From Pedobacter indicus (GTDB taxonomy: Bacteria; Bacteroidota; Bacteroidia; Sphingobacteriales; Sphingobacteriaceae), in contig NZ_QRGB01000001.1 of the NCBI RefSeq assembly GCF_003449035.1, positions 3,224,001 through 3,288,000 of the forward strand: a stretch of 64,000 nucleotides of DNA, in the 5' to 3' direction. A program made the translations under genes and the position numbers. The notes beneath the pieces are model-generated. The model did not search any database. It had not been told where the DNA came from and saw only the letters and a program-made list of their open reading frames with translations. Below, in pieces: positions 1 through 9,044 of the stretch (its first letter is position 1; each line of letters begins with the position of its first letter).

Positions 1-49
1 GATAACAAAGGGAAAATTATCAATTGAAACGCCGATCCATGACAATGAA

Positions 50-1171
50 TTAGCTGGTCTTTTTATAGTTAAGAATGGCCCAAGCGTTCAAAAAAATAGC
101 AAACCCAATGATGATTAAAAAATGGTAATAGATATCTGCCGATCCACTACCTTTTAATACAATCATCCGAACTACTTCAATGAAATAAGTTACCGGACTA
201 CACTTCGCGATATAGTATGCCCATGTTGGCATACTGTCGATCGACGTAAACAGGCCGCTCATTAGCATAAAAATCATAATAAAGAAGAACGCAATGGACA
301 TAGCTTGCTGCTGGGTCTCAGAATACGTTGATATCAGCAAACCAAATCCGAGTAGCGCGATTAAATAAACAGCAAGGAAAGCATAAAGCAACAGAATATT
401 CCCCACAGGGTCGATGCCAAAAACAAGCCGGGCTACAATGAACAGGCCCACACTAAAAATAATCATTCCGATAATCCAAAAAGGGATCAGTTTGCCCAAA
501 ATAAACTGATATTTTTTGATGGGCGTTACGTTGATCTGCTCAATAGTGCCAACCTCTTTTTCCTTCACAATATTTAATGCACACATGTACGTACTTATCA
601 TAGTAACCAATACGACCAAAATACCGGGCACCATAAAAAAGTGGTAGTCCATATGAGGATTGAACCAATTCGACGAAGTGACGGTGATGATGGACGATTG
701 ATTGCTCCTTTCAGGCTGCATCCACTCCAATCTGATATCCTCATTATAATTTGAAATAATCTGATTGAGATAGGCGCCAGCCAGACTTGCTTTTATACCA
801 TTGATAGCATTAACAGCGATAAATAACTCTTGGTTATTCTCTCGAACCATCTCTCGTTCGAAACCATGCGGTATCTCCAGCACCAAATCAGATTTATCAT
901 TCTCTATCTGTTTATAAGCGTCTTTAAATGAACTTCCATAATCGGCTAAACGAAAATAACCGGAAGCCGTAATTTCTGATACCATTTTTTGGGAGTAGGT
1001 AGAATGATCATGGTCTACAATGGAGATATTAATATTTTTCACTTCATAATCTGCCGCCAACGGAAGGATCAGTAATTGAATAATAGGTGCTACCAAAATC
1101 ATGGGTAGCAATGATTTGTTGCGAAAAATTTGCTTGAACTCTTTCTTCAGTAAAAATAGCAGGGTTCTCAT
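50..1171 (-). CDS. ABC-2 type transporter permease, YbhR/YhhJ-like
   Basis: This is an inner-membrane permease subunit of an ABC exporter. The 373-residue protein has the ABC-2 layout: a short cytoplasmic start (KKEFKQIFRNK), one membrane helix at about residues 21-41, a large periplasmic domain to about 175, then five hydrophobic segments. The cytoplasmic stretch KEKEVGTIEQINVTP after the second helix is typical of the family. It is the last gene of the exporter operon, and its start overlaps the end of the preceding permease gene by 4 nt (ATGA), so the two are probably translationally coupled. It likely forms a heterodimer with that permease. The substrate is not readable from sequence; related YbhGFSR systems export drugs and cations. 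Confidence 0.93.
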   Translation of the reverse strand: MRTLLFLLKKEFKQIFRNKSLLPMILVAPIIQLLILPLAADYEVKNINISIVDHDHSTYSQKMVSEITASGYFRLADYGSSFKDAYKQIENDKSDLVLEIPHGFEREMVRENNQELFIAVNAINGIKASLAGAYLNQIISNYNEDIRLEWMQPERSNQSSIITVTSSNWFNPHMDYHFFMVPGILVVLVTMISTYMCALNIVKEKEVGTIEQINVTPIKKYQFILGKLIPFWIIGMIIFSVGLFIVARLVFGIDPVGNILLLYAFLAVYLIALLGFGLLISTYSETQQQAMSIAFFFIMIFMLMSGLFTSIDSMPTWAYYIAKCSPVTYFIEVVRMIVLKGSGSADIYYHFLIIIGFAIFLNAWAILNYKKTS

Positions 1172-2274
1172 ATGAGTCTGATTTTAAATTTCTGGATACT
1201 GACAAGCAAAAAAAAGCTGGTCATTCCCGCCAAAATGAGTGTCTCTTTCCAAATGGCCGAAAAACCCAAGCCTTTAATCATAATTGATTTAACAATAATA
1301 TAGTACCATTTTGAGGGGACGATATTCGAAAGCAACTGAAGCGGGTATGGCATGTTTTCGATTGGAAACATAAAGCCGGTAAACAACATTGTCGGTAACA
1401 TCAGCCCCATCAATGAAATGAGCATGGCGGTCTGCTGCGATTTAGCAACATTGGAGATCAGCAGTCCCAAGGACAATGCCGTAATAATCAGCAGGGTACT
1501 TTCCGCAAACAATAAAAAGATACTTCCATTAACCGGCAGCTCCAGCAGAGTAACACTAAGGAGAAGGATTACCGTCAGGTTGATCAAAGATAAAAACAAA
1601 TAAGGGACAGCTTTCGACAGGATGACCAATAAGGGATTAAAAGGAGATACCAACAAGATTTCCATCGTACCAGTTTCTTTTTCGCGGACGATAGATACAG
1701 CCGTCATCATCACACAAATGAGCATTAGCACCAAGGCCATAACACCCGGCACAAAATTGGTTGCACCTTTTAGTTCCGGATTATATAACATCCTTGTTTC
1801 CGTGGCAATAGTATAGGGAATTTTGCGGTCATGCATCAATTCTTGCTGATAATCCATGATGATGGCCGTAGCATAATTTGTTAATGCATTCGCCGAGTTC
1901 GGGTCCGAAGCATCTGCGATGATCTGAATCTGCGCTTCATTTAAATGCAAAAGATCCTGATTAAAATTGGCCGGAAAAACGATCGCTAATTTGACATTTT
2001 CTTTTTTAAATGCCACCTCTATTTCGCGATGATTTAATAAGTTTTCTTGTACTTCAAACTGTGCGCCAGCCTCTAAGCTGTTAATAATCTGCCGAGATGC
2101 CTGGTCTTTCGCATAGTCGCAAACTACAATTTTCGCATTTTTAACTTCATTGGTCAATGCAAAACCAAATAGCAAAATCTGCACAATGGGCAAGCCAAAT
2201 AACATCAATAGTGTTTTTCGATCACGGAAGACGTGATAAAACTCTTTTCTTACAAATGACAGAAACTGTTTCAT
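1168..2274 (-). CDS. ABC-2 type transporter permease, YbhS-like
   Basis: This is the second permease of the exporter, 368 residues, with the same topology as its neighbour: an N-terminal helix at about 20-42, a long extracytoplasmic domain, then a bundle of helices starting near residue 175. REKETGTMEILLVSP is the family's conserved cytoplasmic segment. The two permeases are clearly paralogous, since KEF...FRDRK and the NEVKN periplasmic entry recur in both. The start codon directly follows the stop of the upstream ATPase gene, and the stop overlaps the next permease. It is therefore an internal operon gene whose expression depends on the shared promoter near 6.87 kb. Confidence 0.93.
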   Translation of the reverse strand: MKQFLSFVRKEFYHVFRDRKTLLMLFGLPIVQILLFGFALTNEVKNAKIVVCDYAKDQASRQIINSLEAGAQFEVQENLLNHREIEVAFKKENVKLAIVFPANFNQDLLHLNEAQIQIIADASDPNSANALTNYATAIIMDYQQELMHDRKIPYTIATETRMLYNPELKGATNFVPGVMALVLMLICVMMTAVSIVREKETGTMEILLVSPFNPLLVILSKAVPYLFLSLINLTVILLLSVTLLELPVNGSIFLLFAESTLLIITALSLGLLISNVAKSQQTAMLISLMGLMLPTMLFTGFMFPIENMPYPLQLLSNIVPSKWYYIIVKSIMIKGLGFSAIWKETLILAGMTSFFLLVSIQKFKIRLI

Positions 2275-3021
2275 TTAATCGCCCTTCCGTTTTGCGCCCC
2301 GCGCCAGTTCAAAGAATACCTCGTCCATCGTCAAAGCCGAATATTGTTGCTTTAAGTTAGCCGGACTGTCCAATGCCTTCATGATACCGTCCACCATCAT
2401 GGAGATTCGATTACAATATTCCGCTTCGTCCATATAATGTGTGGTAACGAAAATTGTAATCCCCCTTCCTGAGGCTGAATAGATCAGGTCCCAGAACTGT
2501 CGTCTAATAACCGGATCCACGCCACCAGTGGGCTCATCTAAAAAAACGATTTTTGGATCATGCAGGATGGCAACCGAAAAAGCAAGTTTCTGCTTCCAGC
2601 CCAACGGCAGAGAGCCGACCAACTTTTTAACTTCGGCCTCCATCCCCAATACCTCAATCAGTTCCTCGCTTTTTTTCTTAAGCTGCTTCTCTGACAATCC
2701 ATATATACCGCCAAAGAACCGGATGTTTTCCAACACAGTAAGATCTTCATACAGAGAAAATTTCTGACTCATATAACCGATGTTCTTCTTGATGCTTTCG
2801 GTTTGTTTGTACACGTCAAACCCGGCAATCATCGCGCTACCCGATGAAGGTTTCGAGAGTCCGCAGAGCATTTTCATTGCCGTAGTTTTGCCCGCCCCGT
2901 TTGCTCCTAAAAAACCAAAGATTTCACCGGCATACACTTCAAAGGTAATCTCATTGGTAGCTATAAAATCTCCGAATCGCTTAGTTAATTTATCTGTTTT
3001 TATAACGATTTCCTTTTCCAT
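2275..3021 (-). CDS. ABC transporter ATPase (second YbhF half)
   Basis: This is a cytoplasmic ATP-binding subunit of 248 residues. Walker A is GANGAGKTT at residues 39-47, Walker B is IVFLDEPTGGVDP near 155, and the switch histidine is in TTHYMDEAE. The signature loop is not LSGGQ: the protein has LPLGWKQKL there. From memory, that non-canonical loop is also seen in the second nucleotide-binding domain of fused YbhF-type proteins. This suggests it pairs with the canonical ATPase encoded just upstream to form one asymmetric ATPase. The neighbouring start and stop codons are 1-2 nt apart on both sides, which indicates tight co-expression. Confidence 0.93.
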   Translation of the reverse strand: MEKEIVIKTDKLTKRFGDFIATNEITFEVYAGEIFGFLGANGAGKTTAMKMLCGLSKPSSGSAMIAGFDVYKQTESIKKNIGYMSQKFSLYEDLTVLENIRFFGGIYGLSEKQLKKKSEELIEVLGMEAEVKKLVGSLPLGWKQKLAFSVAILHDPKIVFLDEPTGGVDPVIRRQFWDLIYSASGRGITIFVTTHYMDEAEYCNRISMMVDGIMKALDSPANLKQQYSALTMDEVFFELARGAKRKGD

Positions 3022-3022
3022 T

Positions 3023-3949
3023 TTAGTTCATTAGTTTTATGAAGCAATCTTCAATACTGGGCGTAATTTTTATTACTTCTACATTTTCATGGCCAGCTCT
3101 CTGCAAACCTTGCGTCATATCTTCAATGACTTCTTTTTCAGAAAGTCTGTGCGTTTTTTGCAGCGTTATATGGTGATACTCACCGAAAGCATAGCAACTT
3201 TTCACATGCTTACTCTCTCGGAGCGCATTAAGTAACTTACCCATTGACGCAGCCTTTACGGCATACAGGTTTCCGGGAAACTCAGCAACGATTCCATCTG
3301 GCGTGTCTATGGACATGATCCTACCCCCTGCGATCAAGGCAATCCGCTCACACAGTGCAGCTTCGTCCATATAGGGTGTTGAAACAAGAATGGTGATACC
3401 CTGCTGTTTTAAGCTCTTGAGCATATCCCAAAATTCTTTCCGGGAAACCACATCAACACCGGTCGTAGGTTCATCTAAAAACAAGATCGTCGGACGATGG
3501 ATCAGAGCACAACACAATGCTAACTTCTGTTTCATCCCTCCCGAAAGTTTTCCCGCGCGACGATCTTTAAAAGGTTTCAATTGCTCGTAAATATCTTTAA
3601 TCAGATCGTAATTCTGTTCAACCGTTGTGTTAAAAACAGTTGCAAAGAAATTCAGGTTCTCTTCCACAGAAAGATCTTGATATAGCGAAAACTTACCCGG
3701 CATATAGCCTACCTTTTTTCGGATCTCTTTATAATCCTTCACAGTGTTTAGACCGTTGACATGCGCTGTTCCCGTATCGGGTAATATCAGCGTGGTCAAT
3801 ATGCGAAATAAACTCGTTTTGCCAGCTCCATCCGGACCGATGAGTCCAAAGAGTTCACCTTGTTCTACTTCAAAAGAAACATCCCTCAAGGCTTTTATTT
3901 CACCTTTATTATAACTTTTTGAAATATTGTTTAGAATAATGTCTCTCAT
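3023..3949 (-). CDS. ABC transporter ATPase (first YbhF half)
   Basis: This is a 308-residue ATP-binding subunit with Walker A GPDGAGKTS at residues 38-46, a canonical LSGGM signature, Walker B ILFLDEPTTGVDV, and a switch region STPYMDEA in which the usual histidine position reads Pro. After the core domain it carries a C-terminal extension of about 70 residues, as other drug-export ATPases do. It lies 4 nt downstream of the adaptor gene and 1 nt before the second ATPase gene. In E. coli YbhF both ATPase domains are one polypeptide; here they are two genes. That is a simple gene fission or fusion difference and does not imply loss of function. Confidence 0.92.
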   Translation of the reverse strand: MRDIILNNISKSYNKGEIKALRDVSFEVEQGELFGLIGPDGAGKTSLFRILTTLILPDTGTAHVNGLNTVKDYKEIRKKVGYMPGKFSLYQDLSVEENLNFFATVFNTTVEQNYDLIKDIYEQLKPFKDRRAGKLSGGMKQKLALCCALIHRPTILFLDEPTTGVDVVSRKEFWDMLKSLKQQGITILVSTPYMDEAALCERIALIAGGRIMSIDTPDGIVAEFPGNLYAVKAASMGKLLNALRESKHVKSCYAFGEYHHITLQKTHRLSEKEVIEDMTQGLQRAGHENVEVIKITPSIEDCFIKLMN

Positions 3950-3953
3950 TTTG

Positions 3954-4853
3954 TTAAAATTTCACTTCGCCATACATCCCAATCTTATAAGAGCCGTCGT
4001 TTTTTACCATCACTTTGATCGCATATACCCTATTAGCCCTCTCCTCTTTGGTCTGAATGGTTTTAGGGGTAAATTCCGCTTTGTCATTAATCCATACAAC
4101 CGAACCTTCGGTTTCTTTAAAACCACCGTCGCCATCATCAGTTAACACCGTTACGTTTTGATTCAGCTTCAGTTTGGGTAATTGGTTTCCCGAAATATAA
4201 GCACGAAGGAAAATGGAAGATAGGTCAGCGATCTTATAAAGGGGTTTGCCAGTGGCTGTCATCTCATTGACTTCAGCATATTGAGTCAATATTGTTCCAT
4301 CTTGAGGATTGGTAATCTTACATTTCCTTAGTTGATCTTCCAATTGCTCAATCTGAACCATTAACGTTCTGGCATCTTTGCTAAGTCCTTCGCTCGAAAT
4401 GCTTAAAGATGATTTTTGAGCGTCGATTTGTTTCTCTAAAACAACAATCTGTGCATTGATGTCATCCAGTTGTTTAGGCGTTGCGGCGTCTCCTTTCACC
4501 AAATTTCCTATACGTTCCCTCTCTTTTTCTGCTGTCCGGAGTTGCTCTTGCAAAGCAGACAGCTGAACCGAAATATCAGGTTTTCGTCCCAATATGGCTG
4601 TAAGTTGAGCTTCTAGCTGTTTCTTCTTTAAATCGAGTTGTACGCTATCGATATAACCGACTACCTGCCCTGCTTTTAGACTCTGCCCTTCTTCAATATC
4701 CAGACGCTTGATGAGCCCGGTTGCTTCAGCAGAGATAATGGTTTCGTCAGCTTCAAAAGATCCAGAGGCATCAAAAGAAGTGTTGTTATTATTGGTGCAG
4801 GCTGTCCATACGAGGATTGCAGCTGCAAATATAATTGCTTTAGGCTTGTTCAT
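3954..4853 (-). CDS. HlyD/YbhG-family periplasmic adaptor lipoprotein
   Basis: This 299-residue membrane-fusion protein would bridge the inner-membrane permeases to the TolC-like channel encoded upstream. It starts with a lipoprotein signal (lipobox VWTAC, Cys19). A lipoyl-like domain follows at about 30-75 (EATGLIKRLDIEEGQSLKAG), then an alpha-helical coiled-coil hairpin at about 75-185 rich in Lys, Glu and Gln, then a beta-barrel domain to the end. Such an adaptor next to ABC-2 permeases and an outer-membrane factor gene defines a tripartite type I-like exporter. Spacing to the next gene is 4 nt. Confidence 0.92.
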   Translation of the reverse strand: MNKPKAIIFAAAILVWTACTNNNNTSFDASGSFEADETIISAEATGLIKRLDIEEGQSLKAGQVVGYIDSVQLDLKKKQLEAQLTAILGRKPDISVQLSALQEQLRTAEKERERIGNLVKGDAATPKQLDDINAQIVVLEKQIDAQKSSLSISSEGLSKDARTLMVQIEQLEDQLRKCKITNPQDGTILTQYAEVNEMTATGKPLYKIADLSSIFLRAYISGNQLPKLKLNQNVTVLTDDGDGGFKETEGSVVWINDKAEFTPKTIQTKEERANRVYAIKVMVKNDGSYKIGMYGEVKF

Positions 4854-4873
4854 TGTGTATATTTTTATGATTA

Positions 4874-6157
4874 CTAGACTCCAGTCGTGGTTTGCACGTC
4901 ATATTTTTTCATTAACAGGTCAATCTCATGGATAATCAAGCTTAGCTTTGCCTGGTCCTCTGCAGTTAGGGCTGTGAGGTAATCATTTGACGTCGCGGCA
5001 CCATATTTTAGTTGATTTCTTGTGGTATTTTTTACTTTTTCACGATGCTGGATAATACGTTTATCTGTTTCGATCAATTCTTCAATTTTATTTATTTCAG
5101 CATCTTGCTGAATCAGCTCAAGCCTGGTGTTGTATAAAAAGACTTCTCGTTGAATGTCGACCATATCTTGGTTATTTTCCAAGATCTTCTTGTCATTTTT
5201 ATGCGTATAGAATGCTGACAGGCTCCAACTCAAACGTGCACCACCAATGTAATAACCTTGAAAGTCATCATGCAGCATGTTGAGACCCGGTCGACCATAT
5301 CCACCCTTAAAAAACAGGCTAAGCCTGGGTAGTTTTTTTGCCTCAATCAATTTACGTTGAATATCGAAGGATCTTTCCTGCGAATCAAACCACTTGATTT
5401 CAGGTCGAATGATGGTATCGGAAAACATGGGTGGAAGAGGTTTTTCGAGCGTTGTATTCTCATCTATCGTTTTACCGATGAACGTCGACAGCATATCTGC
5501 ATACCCCTTTCTTGTAGCCTTCAGTTCAATGCTCCTTTGGCTAGCTTTCAGGAGCTCAGCTTCCAGGTTATCAGCAGCACTTTTTAGTGCAACCCCGTTA
5601 GAAATAGCCACAGTCGTCTGATCGATACCTCGTTGAATATCATTCTCCAATAATTCAGTTTGTTTGATCTGTTCATCAACCAGAAGTATTCCGAAGAAAA
5701 GTTTGTTGATTCGATCACGAAGTTTATATAGCTCTACGTCTGTTTTATTTGCATTCGTCTCTGCATTGATATTTACATAATCTGTCTGATCTTTTACTGT
5801 AAACAGTTCTGTGATGGACTGCGAAATTTCACCCGTCAAGCTATATTGATCTTTGCTCATCATTGGGATATCCATGTCAGGTAAGGAGATCGGAATCTGT
5901 GTAACTTCCGATTGGTAAGTAGCCTGTCCGGCAAAGTTAATCTGAGGCAAGGTGCCCTTTTTCGTATTTGACATAGATTGCTGTCTTGTGTTTTCTATCA
6001 GAGAATAGCTCTTCATCAGTGGATAATTTGTTTTGGCCAGTGAATGACAGGTTTCAAGTCTTAATTTAGTTCCTGTCTGAGCGGCAGCTAGGTGGCTAAA
6101 AAGAAAAAGTACACCAATCAGCCAATTTGTTTTCGGGACGTTCATAATGCTAATCAT
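4874..6157 (-). CDS. TolC-family outer-membrane efflux protein
   Basis: This 427-residue outer-membrane factor has a cleavable signal peptide ending near AAAQTG; Met5 is an alternative start. Two long helical repeats (about 35-215 and 250-420) are rich in Asn, Gln, Lys and Glu with regularly spaced hydrophobic positions, as in OEP/TolC proteins. RLSWSLSAFYTHKND is the beta-strand region before the second helical half. It would give the ABC exporter an exit through the outer membrane. The gap upstream contains one copy of the operator-like word described at 6178, so the regulator may also act here. Confidence 0.9.
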   Translation of the reverse strand: MISIMNVPKTNWLIGVLFLFSHLAAAQTGTKLRLETCHSLAKTNYPLMKSYSLIENTRQQSMSNTKKGTLPQINFAGQATYQSEVTQIPISLPDMDIPMMSKDQYSLTGEISQSITELFTVKDQTDYVNINAETNANKTDVELYKLRDRINKLFFGILLVDEQIKQTELLENDIQRGIDQTTVAISNGVALKSAADNLEAELLKASQRSIELKATRKGYADMLSTFIGKTIDENTTLEKPLPPMFSDTIIRPEIKWFDSQERSFDIQRKLIEAKKLPRLSLFFKGGYGRPGLNMLHDDFQGYYIGGARLSWSLSAFYTHKNDKKILENNQDMVDIQREVFLYNTRLELIQQDAEINKIEELIETDKRIIQHREKVKNTTRNQLKYGAATSNDYLTALTAEDQAKLSLIIHEIDLLMKKYDVQTTTGV

Positions 6158-6177
6158 TCAATTTAATTTTATGTTTC

Positions 6178-6191
6178 AATCATTTGATTAA
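6178..6191. promoter_or_regulatory. Candidate TetR operator, copy 1
   Basis: Positions 6179-6191 are the exact reverse complement of the 13-nt word at 6901-6913. The core has dyad symmetry (ATCA-2nt-TGAT), as expected for a dimeric repressor. One copy precedes the TolC gene and the other lies behind the regulator's own promoter. Binding is inferred, not shown. Confidence 0.4.
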
Positions 6192-6211
6192 TTTTAGACC
6201 AAAAAAATTTA

Positions 6212-6841
6212 TTATACTTTTACCATTCCGCTGATCCAGATCGGAATCAACTTCTTGCGCTCTTGCATTAACTTATTAAACTGTGGATCTTCCATGTTTC
6301 CGATGCCCATTAATAGAGGTTTGGCGATAAAGGGAAAGACAACCAAACCAATCAAATTCATTAGAAAGTGCAATGGTTTTGATTCGGAGACTTTCCCCTG
6401 AGCAATTGCTTCTTTGTATTGGGTTACAAACACTGACTTATTCACAAGCTCTTTGATTGGCAGTTTTTTCAACAAATCATTTGGGTTGTTCCTAATCTCG
6501 CTGACGATAAAGCCAGGCACCTCCGGCTCAGCTATAATGGTGTCAATATAGCCCGATGCGATCTGTTCTACCTTTTCTTTTAGGGTCGTCTTTTCTTCAT
6601 TGAGCACAACCGCCATATTTTGAACGAAACCAGTCAAGGTTTCCGTCATGATGATATTGAACAGCTTCTCTTTGCTCCTAAAATAATAATTAAGCAAGGC
6701 AAGGTTGATACCTGCTTCTTCGGCGATATCACGTGTACGCGTGGCAGCATAACCCTTTTTATGAAAAACAATCCTCGCCGCTGCTTTGATTTTATCTTCT
6801 GTGCTGGTATCAGTTCCTTTTGATTCTTTTTTGCCTGCCAT
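6212..6841 (-). CDS. TetR/AcrR-family transcriptional regulator
   Basis: This 209-residue repressor has an N-terminal TetR helix-turn-helix at about residues 18-62 (AARIVFHKKGYAATRTRDIA, then NLALLNYYFRSKEKLF) and a variable ligand-binding C-terminal domain. I place the start at 6841 (MAGKKESKG). An upstream in-frame ATG at 6895 lies on top of a good promoter, so it cannot be on the same transcript. The gene heads the exporter operon, as cecR (ybiH) precedes ybhGFSR in E. coli. Autoregulation through the paired operator-like words is plausible. The inducing ligand is unknown. Confidence 0.92.
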   Translation of the reverse strand: MAGKKESKGTDTSTEDKIKAAARIVFHKKGYAATRTRDIAEEAGINLALLNYYFRSKEKLFNIIMTETLTGFVQNMAVVLNEEKTTLKEKVEQIASGYIDTIIAEPEVPGFIVSEIRNNPNDLLKKLPIKELVNKSVFVTQYKEAIAQGKVSESKPLHFLMNLIGLVVFPFIAKPLLMGIGNMEDPQFNKLMQERKKLIPIWISGMVKV

Positions 6842-6863
6842 TGTCTTATTCCGTTTACGGAAG

Positions 6864-6896
6864 CAAATATATAAACTATTTTTTGATTTATTCAAA
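6864..6896 (-). promoter_or_regulatory. Bacteroidota-type promoter of the tetR-exporter operon
   Basis: On the minus strand TTTG (6893-6896) is followed, after 21 nt, by TATATTTG (6864-6871), matching the Bacteroidota consensus TTTG-N19..21-TAnnTTTG. Transcription would start near 6857, about 16 nt before the chosen start codon of the regulator gene. Confidence 0.65.
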
Positions 6897-6900
6897 TATT

Positions 6901-6913
6901 TTAATCAAATGAT
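6901..6913. promoter_or_regulatory. Candidate TetR operator, copy 2
   Basis: This word (TTAATCAAATGAT) recurs inverted at 6179-6191. It lies directly upstream of the -33 element of the regulator promoter. A second dyad, ATCA/TGAT, sits inside it. It is a candidate site for autoregulation. Confidence 0.4.
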
Positions 6914-7029
6914 CAAAAAAATCAAGTACCGTCTGACTACCCCCGATCCGATCAAATACGCTGTTAATTTTTCATTACCTTTATATTACCAATTCTTTTA
7001 AGCCTTGGTGAGAACGTTTATGTTTTACT

Positions 7030-7614
7030 ATGTTTGTGCTAGTTATGTCCGCTTATCAAAGCTATACAGACAATGAACTTACTGCCCTACTAAGACAGGG
7101 AGACCAAATGGCCTATACAGAGCTATTTGAGCGGTATAAAGGAATACTATATAGTCATGCCTACCATCTGTTGGAAGATCACGATGAAGCCGAAGACATT
7201 ATCCAAGATTTGTTCTTAACTCTTTGGCACAAACGGTTCGAAATAGAGATTAACACATCCCTCTCTTCTTATTTATACGTGACCTTACGAAACCGTATCT
7301 TTAAACGTTTCGCTCGAAGAAAGGTTGCCTTTCGGTATGCAGAATCCTTAAAGACGTTCATGCAGGAAGAGCATAGCTATACAGACGAGAAATTATTGGA
7401 ACGCGAACTTGCAACAATCATCGAGCAAGAGGTGAATTCCTTGCCGGAAAAGATGCGAAATGTATTTCTTTTAAGTCGGGAGGGCACCTGCTCTTACAAA
7501 GAGATAGCTAAACAGCTTGATATATCGGAAAAAACCGTCCGTAATCAAGTCTACAATGCTCTCCAGCTCCTAAAAATGAAAGTCGGTTCTTTTCTTACCC
7601 TATTCTTGCTTTAA
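7030..7614 (+). CDS. ECF RNA polymerase sigma factor
   Basis: This 194-residue extracytoplasmic-function sigma factor has region 2 at about residues 25-95 (YTELFERYKGILYSHAY, then DEAEDIIQDLFLTLW) and region 4 at about 135-185 (LPEKMRNVFLLSREG, then YKEIAKQLDISEKTVRNQV). Met6 (7045) is an alternative start. It is followed by a FecR gene and a SusC gene with an STN domain. In this family layout, substrate binding by the SusC protein is signalled through the STN domain to FecR, which frees the sigma factor to transcribe the sus genes. Confidence 0.93.
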   Translation: MFVLVMSAYQSYTDNELTALLRQGDQMAYTELFERYKGILYSHAYHLLEDHDEAEDIIQDLFLTLWHKRFEIEINTSLSSYLYVTLRNRIFKRFARRKVAFRYAESLKTFMQEEHSYTDEKLLERELATIIEQEVNSLPEKMRNVFLLSREGTCSYKEIAKQLDISEKTVRNQVYNALQLLKMKVGSFLTLFLL

Positions 7615-7703
7615 GTTGTCGGATTTCGGTGAATGCCATCCGAACTTAGATTTTTCTCTATTTGTTCTGGGACATTTTGGGCCACAAGGGGTCTTTAGGA
7701 TAT

Positions 7704-8813
7704 ATGGAACCTCAAGAACTCAATGAGTTATTTAAAAAATATGAAGCGGGCACCCTTTCTGATCAAGAAAAAAGATTGCTCGAAGCTTGGTATAACCAGT
7801 ATGCCATGGAGAATAGAGGTCAGCTCGATCATGAAGAATTGGAAGAAAGACTGAAATCCGTTGCTAATAAAATTCCGGTAAGCTATCAACGAGCAAAAAA
7901 TCAAAAGATGTATTACCGTGTCGCAATCGCCGCTTCCATTTTAATAGGCATCTGTATAGGCACTTGGTGGTACCATCATCAAACTGAAACCGAGCACATG
8001 GTAGTGAAAAATGAGATTCTCCCAGGTGGTAATAAAGCAGTACTTACCCTCGCCGATGGACAGAAGATAAATCTAAGTGAGACCCAACCCGGCATTATCT
8101 TAAAAGATGATATTATATACTATGAGGATGGATCAACTGTTTCGGATCCAGAGGAACAGAAAGAACAAATTGCTTTTTTAGAGCTCACTACCCCTCCCGG
8201 AGGAACCTACCAGATTACCCTAGCCGATGGCACTAAGGTCTGGCTCAATGCCAGCACTACCCTCAAATACCCTTCCCAATTTAGCGACCAAGCAAGGGAA
8301 GTGTATATAACGGGTGAAGGATATTTTGAAGTAATGCCCGATGCGAACAAGCCTTTTAAAGTATCTTCACGAGGGCAAGACGTTGAAGTAATTGGAACCG
8401 CCTTTAACGTGTCCGCATACGAGGGTGAGCCTGAAGTAAAAACTACGCTAGTCGAAGGTACCGTTAAAATTGTCAACAGCGAATCCGGAACCACTAATAG
8501 ATTACATCCGGGAGAGCAAAGCACGATAATAAACGGGAATACACATATTGCACCGGTTGATGTTTCAGCTTATACCGCATGGAAAGATGGTCTATTCCGT
8601 TACAACGATCAATCATTAGAAGCCATCTTACGTAATGTTTCGCGGTGGTACCAAGTGGGAATTGTCTATAAGAATGACTCTCTTAAAGAGGAGCGATTCG
8701 TGGGGATGGTTTCTCGCTATGATGATATATCGATCGTCTTGGGAATACTGGAAGAAGTAGGTAATGCCAGTTTTACTATTGAAGGACATACGGTTATCGT
8801 AGATAAAAAGTAA
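7704..8813 (+). CDS. FecR-family anti-sigma factor with DUF4974
   Basis: This is a membrane-anchored sigma regulator of 369 residues. The start at 7704 (MEPQELNEL) is preferred; an in-frame ATG at 7662 would add 14 unlikely residues. The order is a cytoplasmic N-terminal sigma-binding region, one membrane helix (VAIAASILIGICIGTWW) near residue 80, a periplasmic FecR domain containing GTKVWLNASTTLKYPSQF and VIGTAFNVSAY, and a C-terminal DUF4974 domain (SLEAILRNVSRWYQVGIVY). DUF4974 is a Bacteroidota hallmark and probably contacts the STN domain of the SusC encoded next. It is co-oriented with the sigma gene. Confidence 0.92.
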   Translation: MEPQELNELFKKYEAGTLSDQEKRLLEAWYNQYAMENRGQLDHEELEERLKSVANKIPVSYQRAKNQKMYYRVAIAASILIGICIGTWWYHHQTETEHMVVKNEILPGGNKAVLTLADGQKINLSETQPGIILKDDIIYYEDGSTVSDPEEQKEQIAFLELTTPPGGTYQITLADGTKVWLNASTTLKYPSQFSDQAREVYITGEGYFEVMPDANKPFKVSSRGQDVEVIGTAFNVSAYEGEPEVKTTLVEGTVKIVNSESGTTNRLHPGEQSTIINGNTHIAPVDVSAYTAWKDGLFRYNDQSLEAILRNVSRWYQVGIVYKNDSLKEERFVGMVSRYDDISIVLGILEEVGNASFTIEGHTVIVDKK

Positions 8814-9044
8814 TTCTAAATAAAAGTGAATCAAACATAAAGGCAGGAGGTAACAAACATGGAATAATCAAACAAAAAAAAGATCAGATACAAAGTTTGA
8901 AAAAGATCAGGAGCGCTGCAGACGCCCCTGAATCAAATTCTGATCAATCGAAAAACAGGTGGTAAAACCAAATTTTCTATTTTTTTAACCAGTGTACAAA
9001 CTTAGATAAACTCACGTATCAAAGCAAGTTTATAGGCGCATCAA

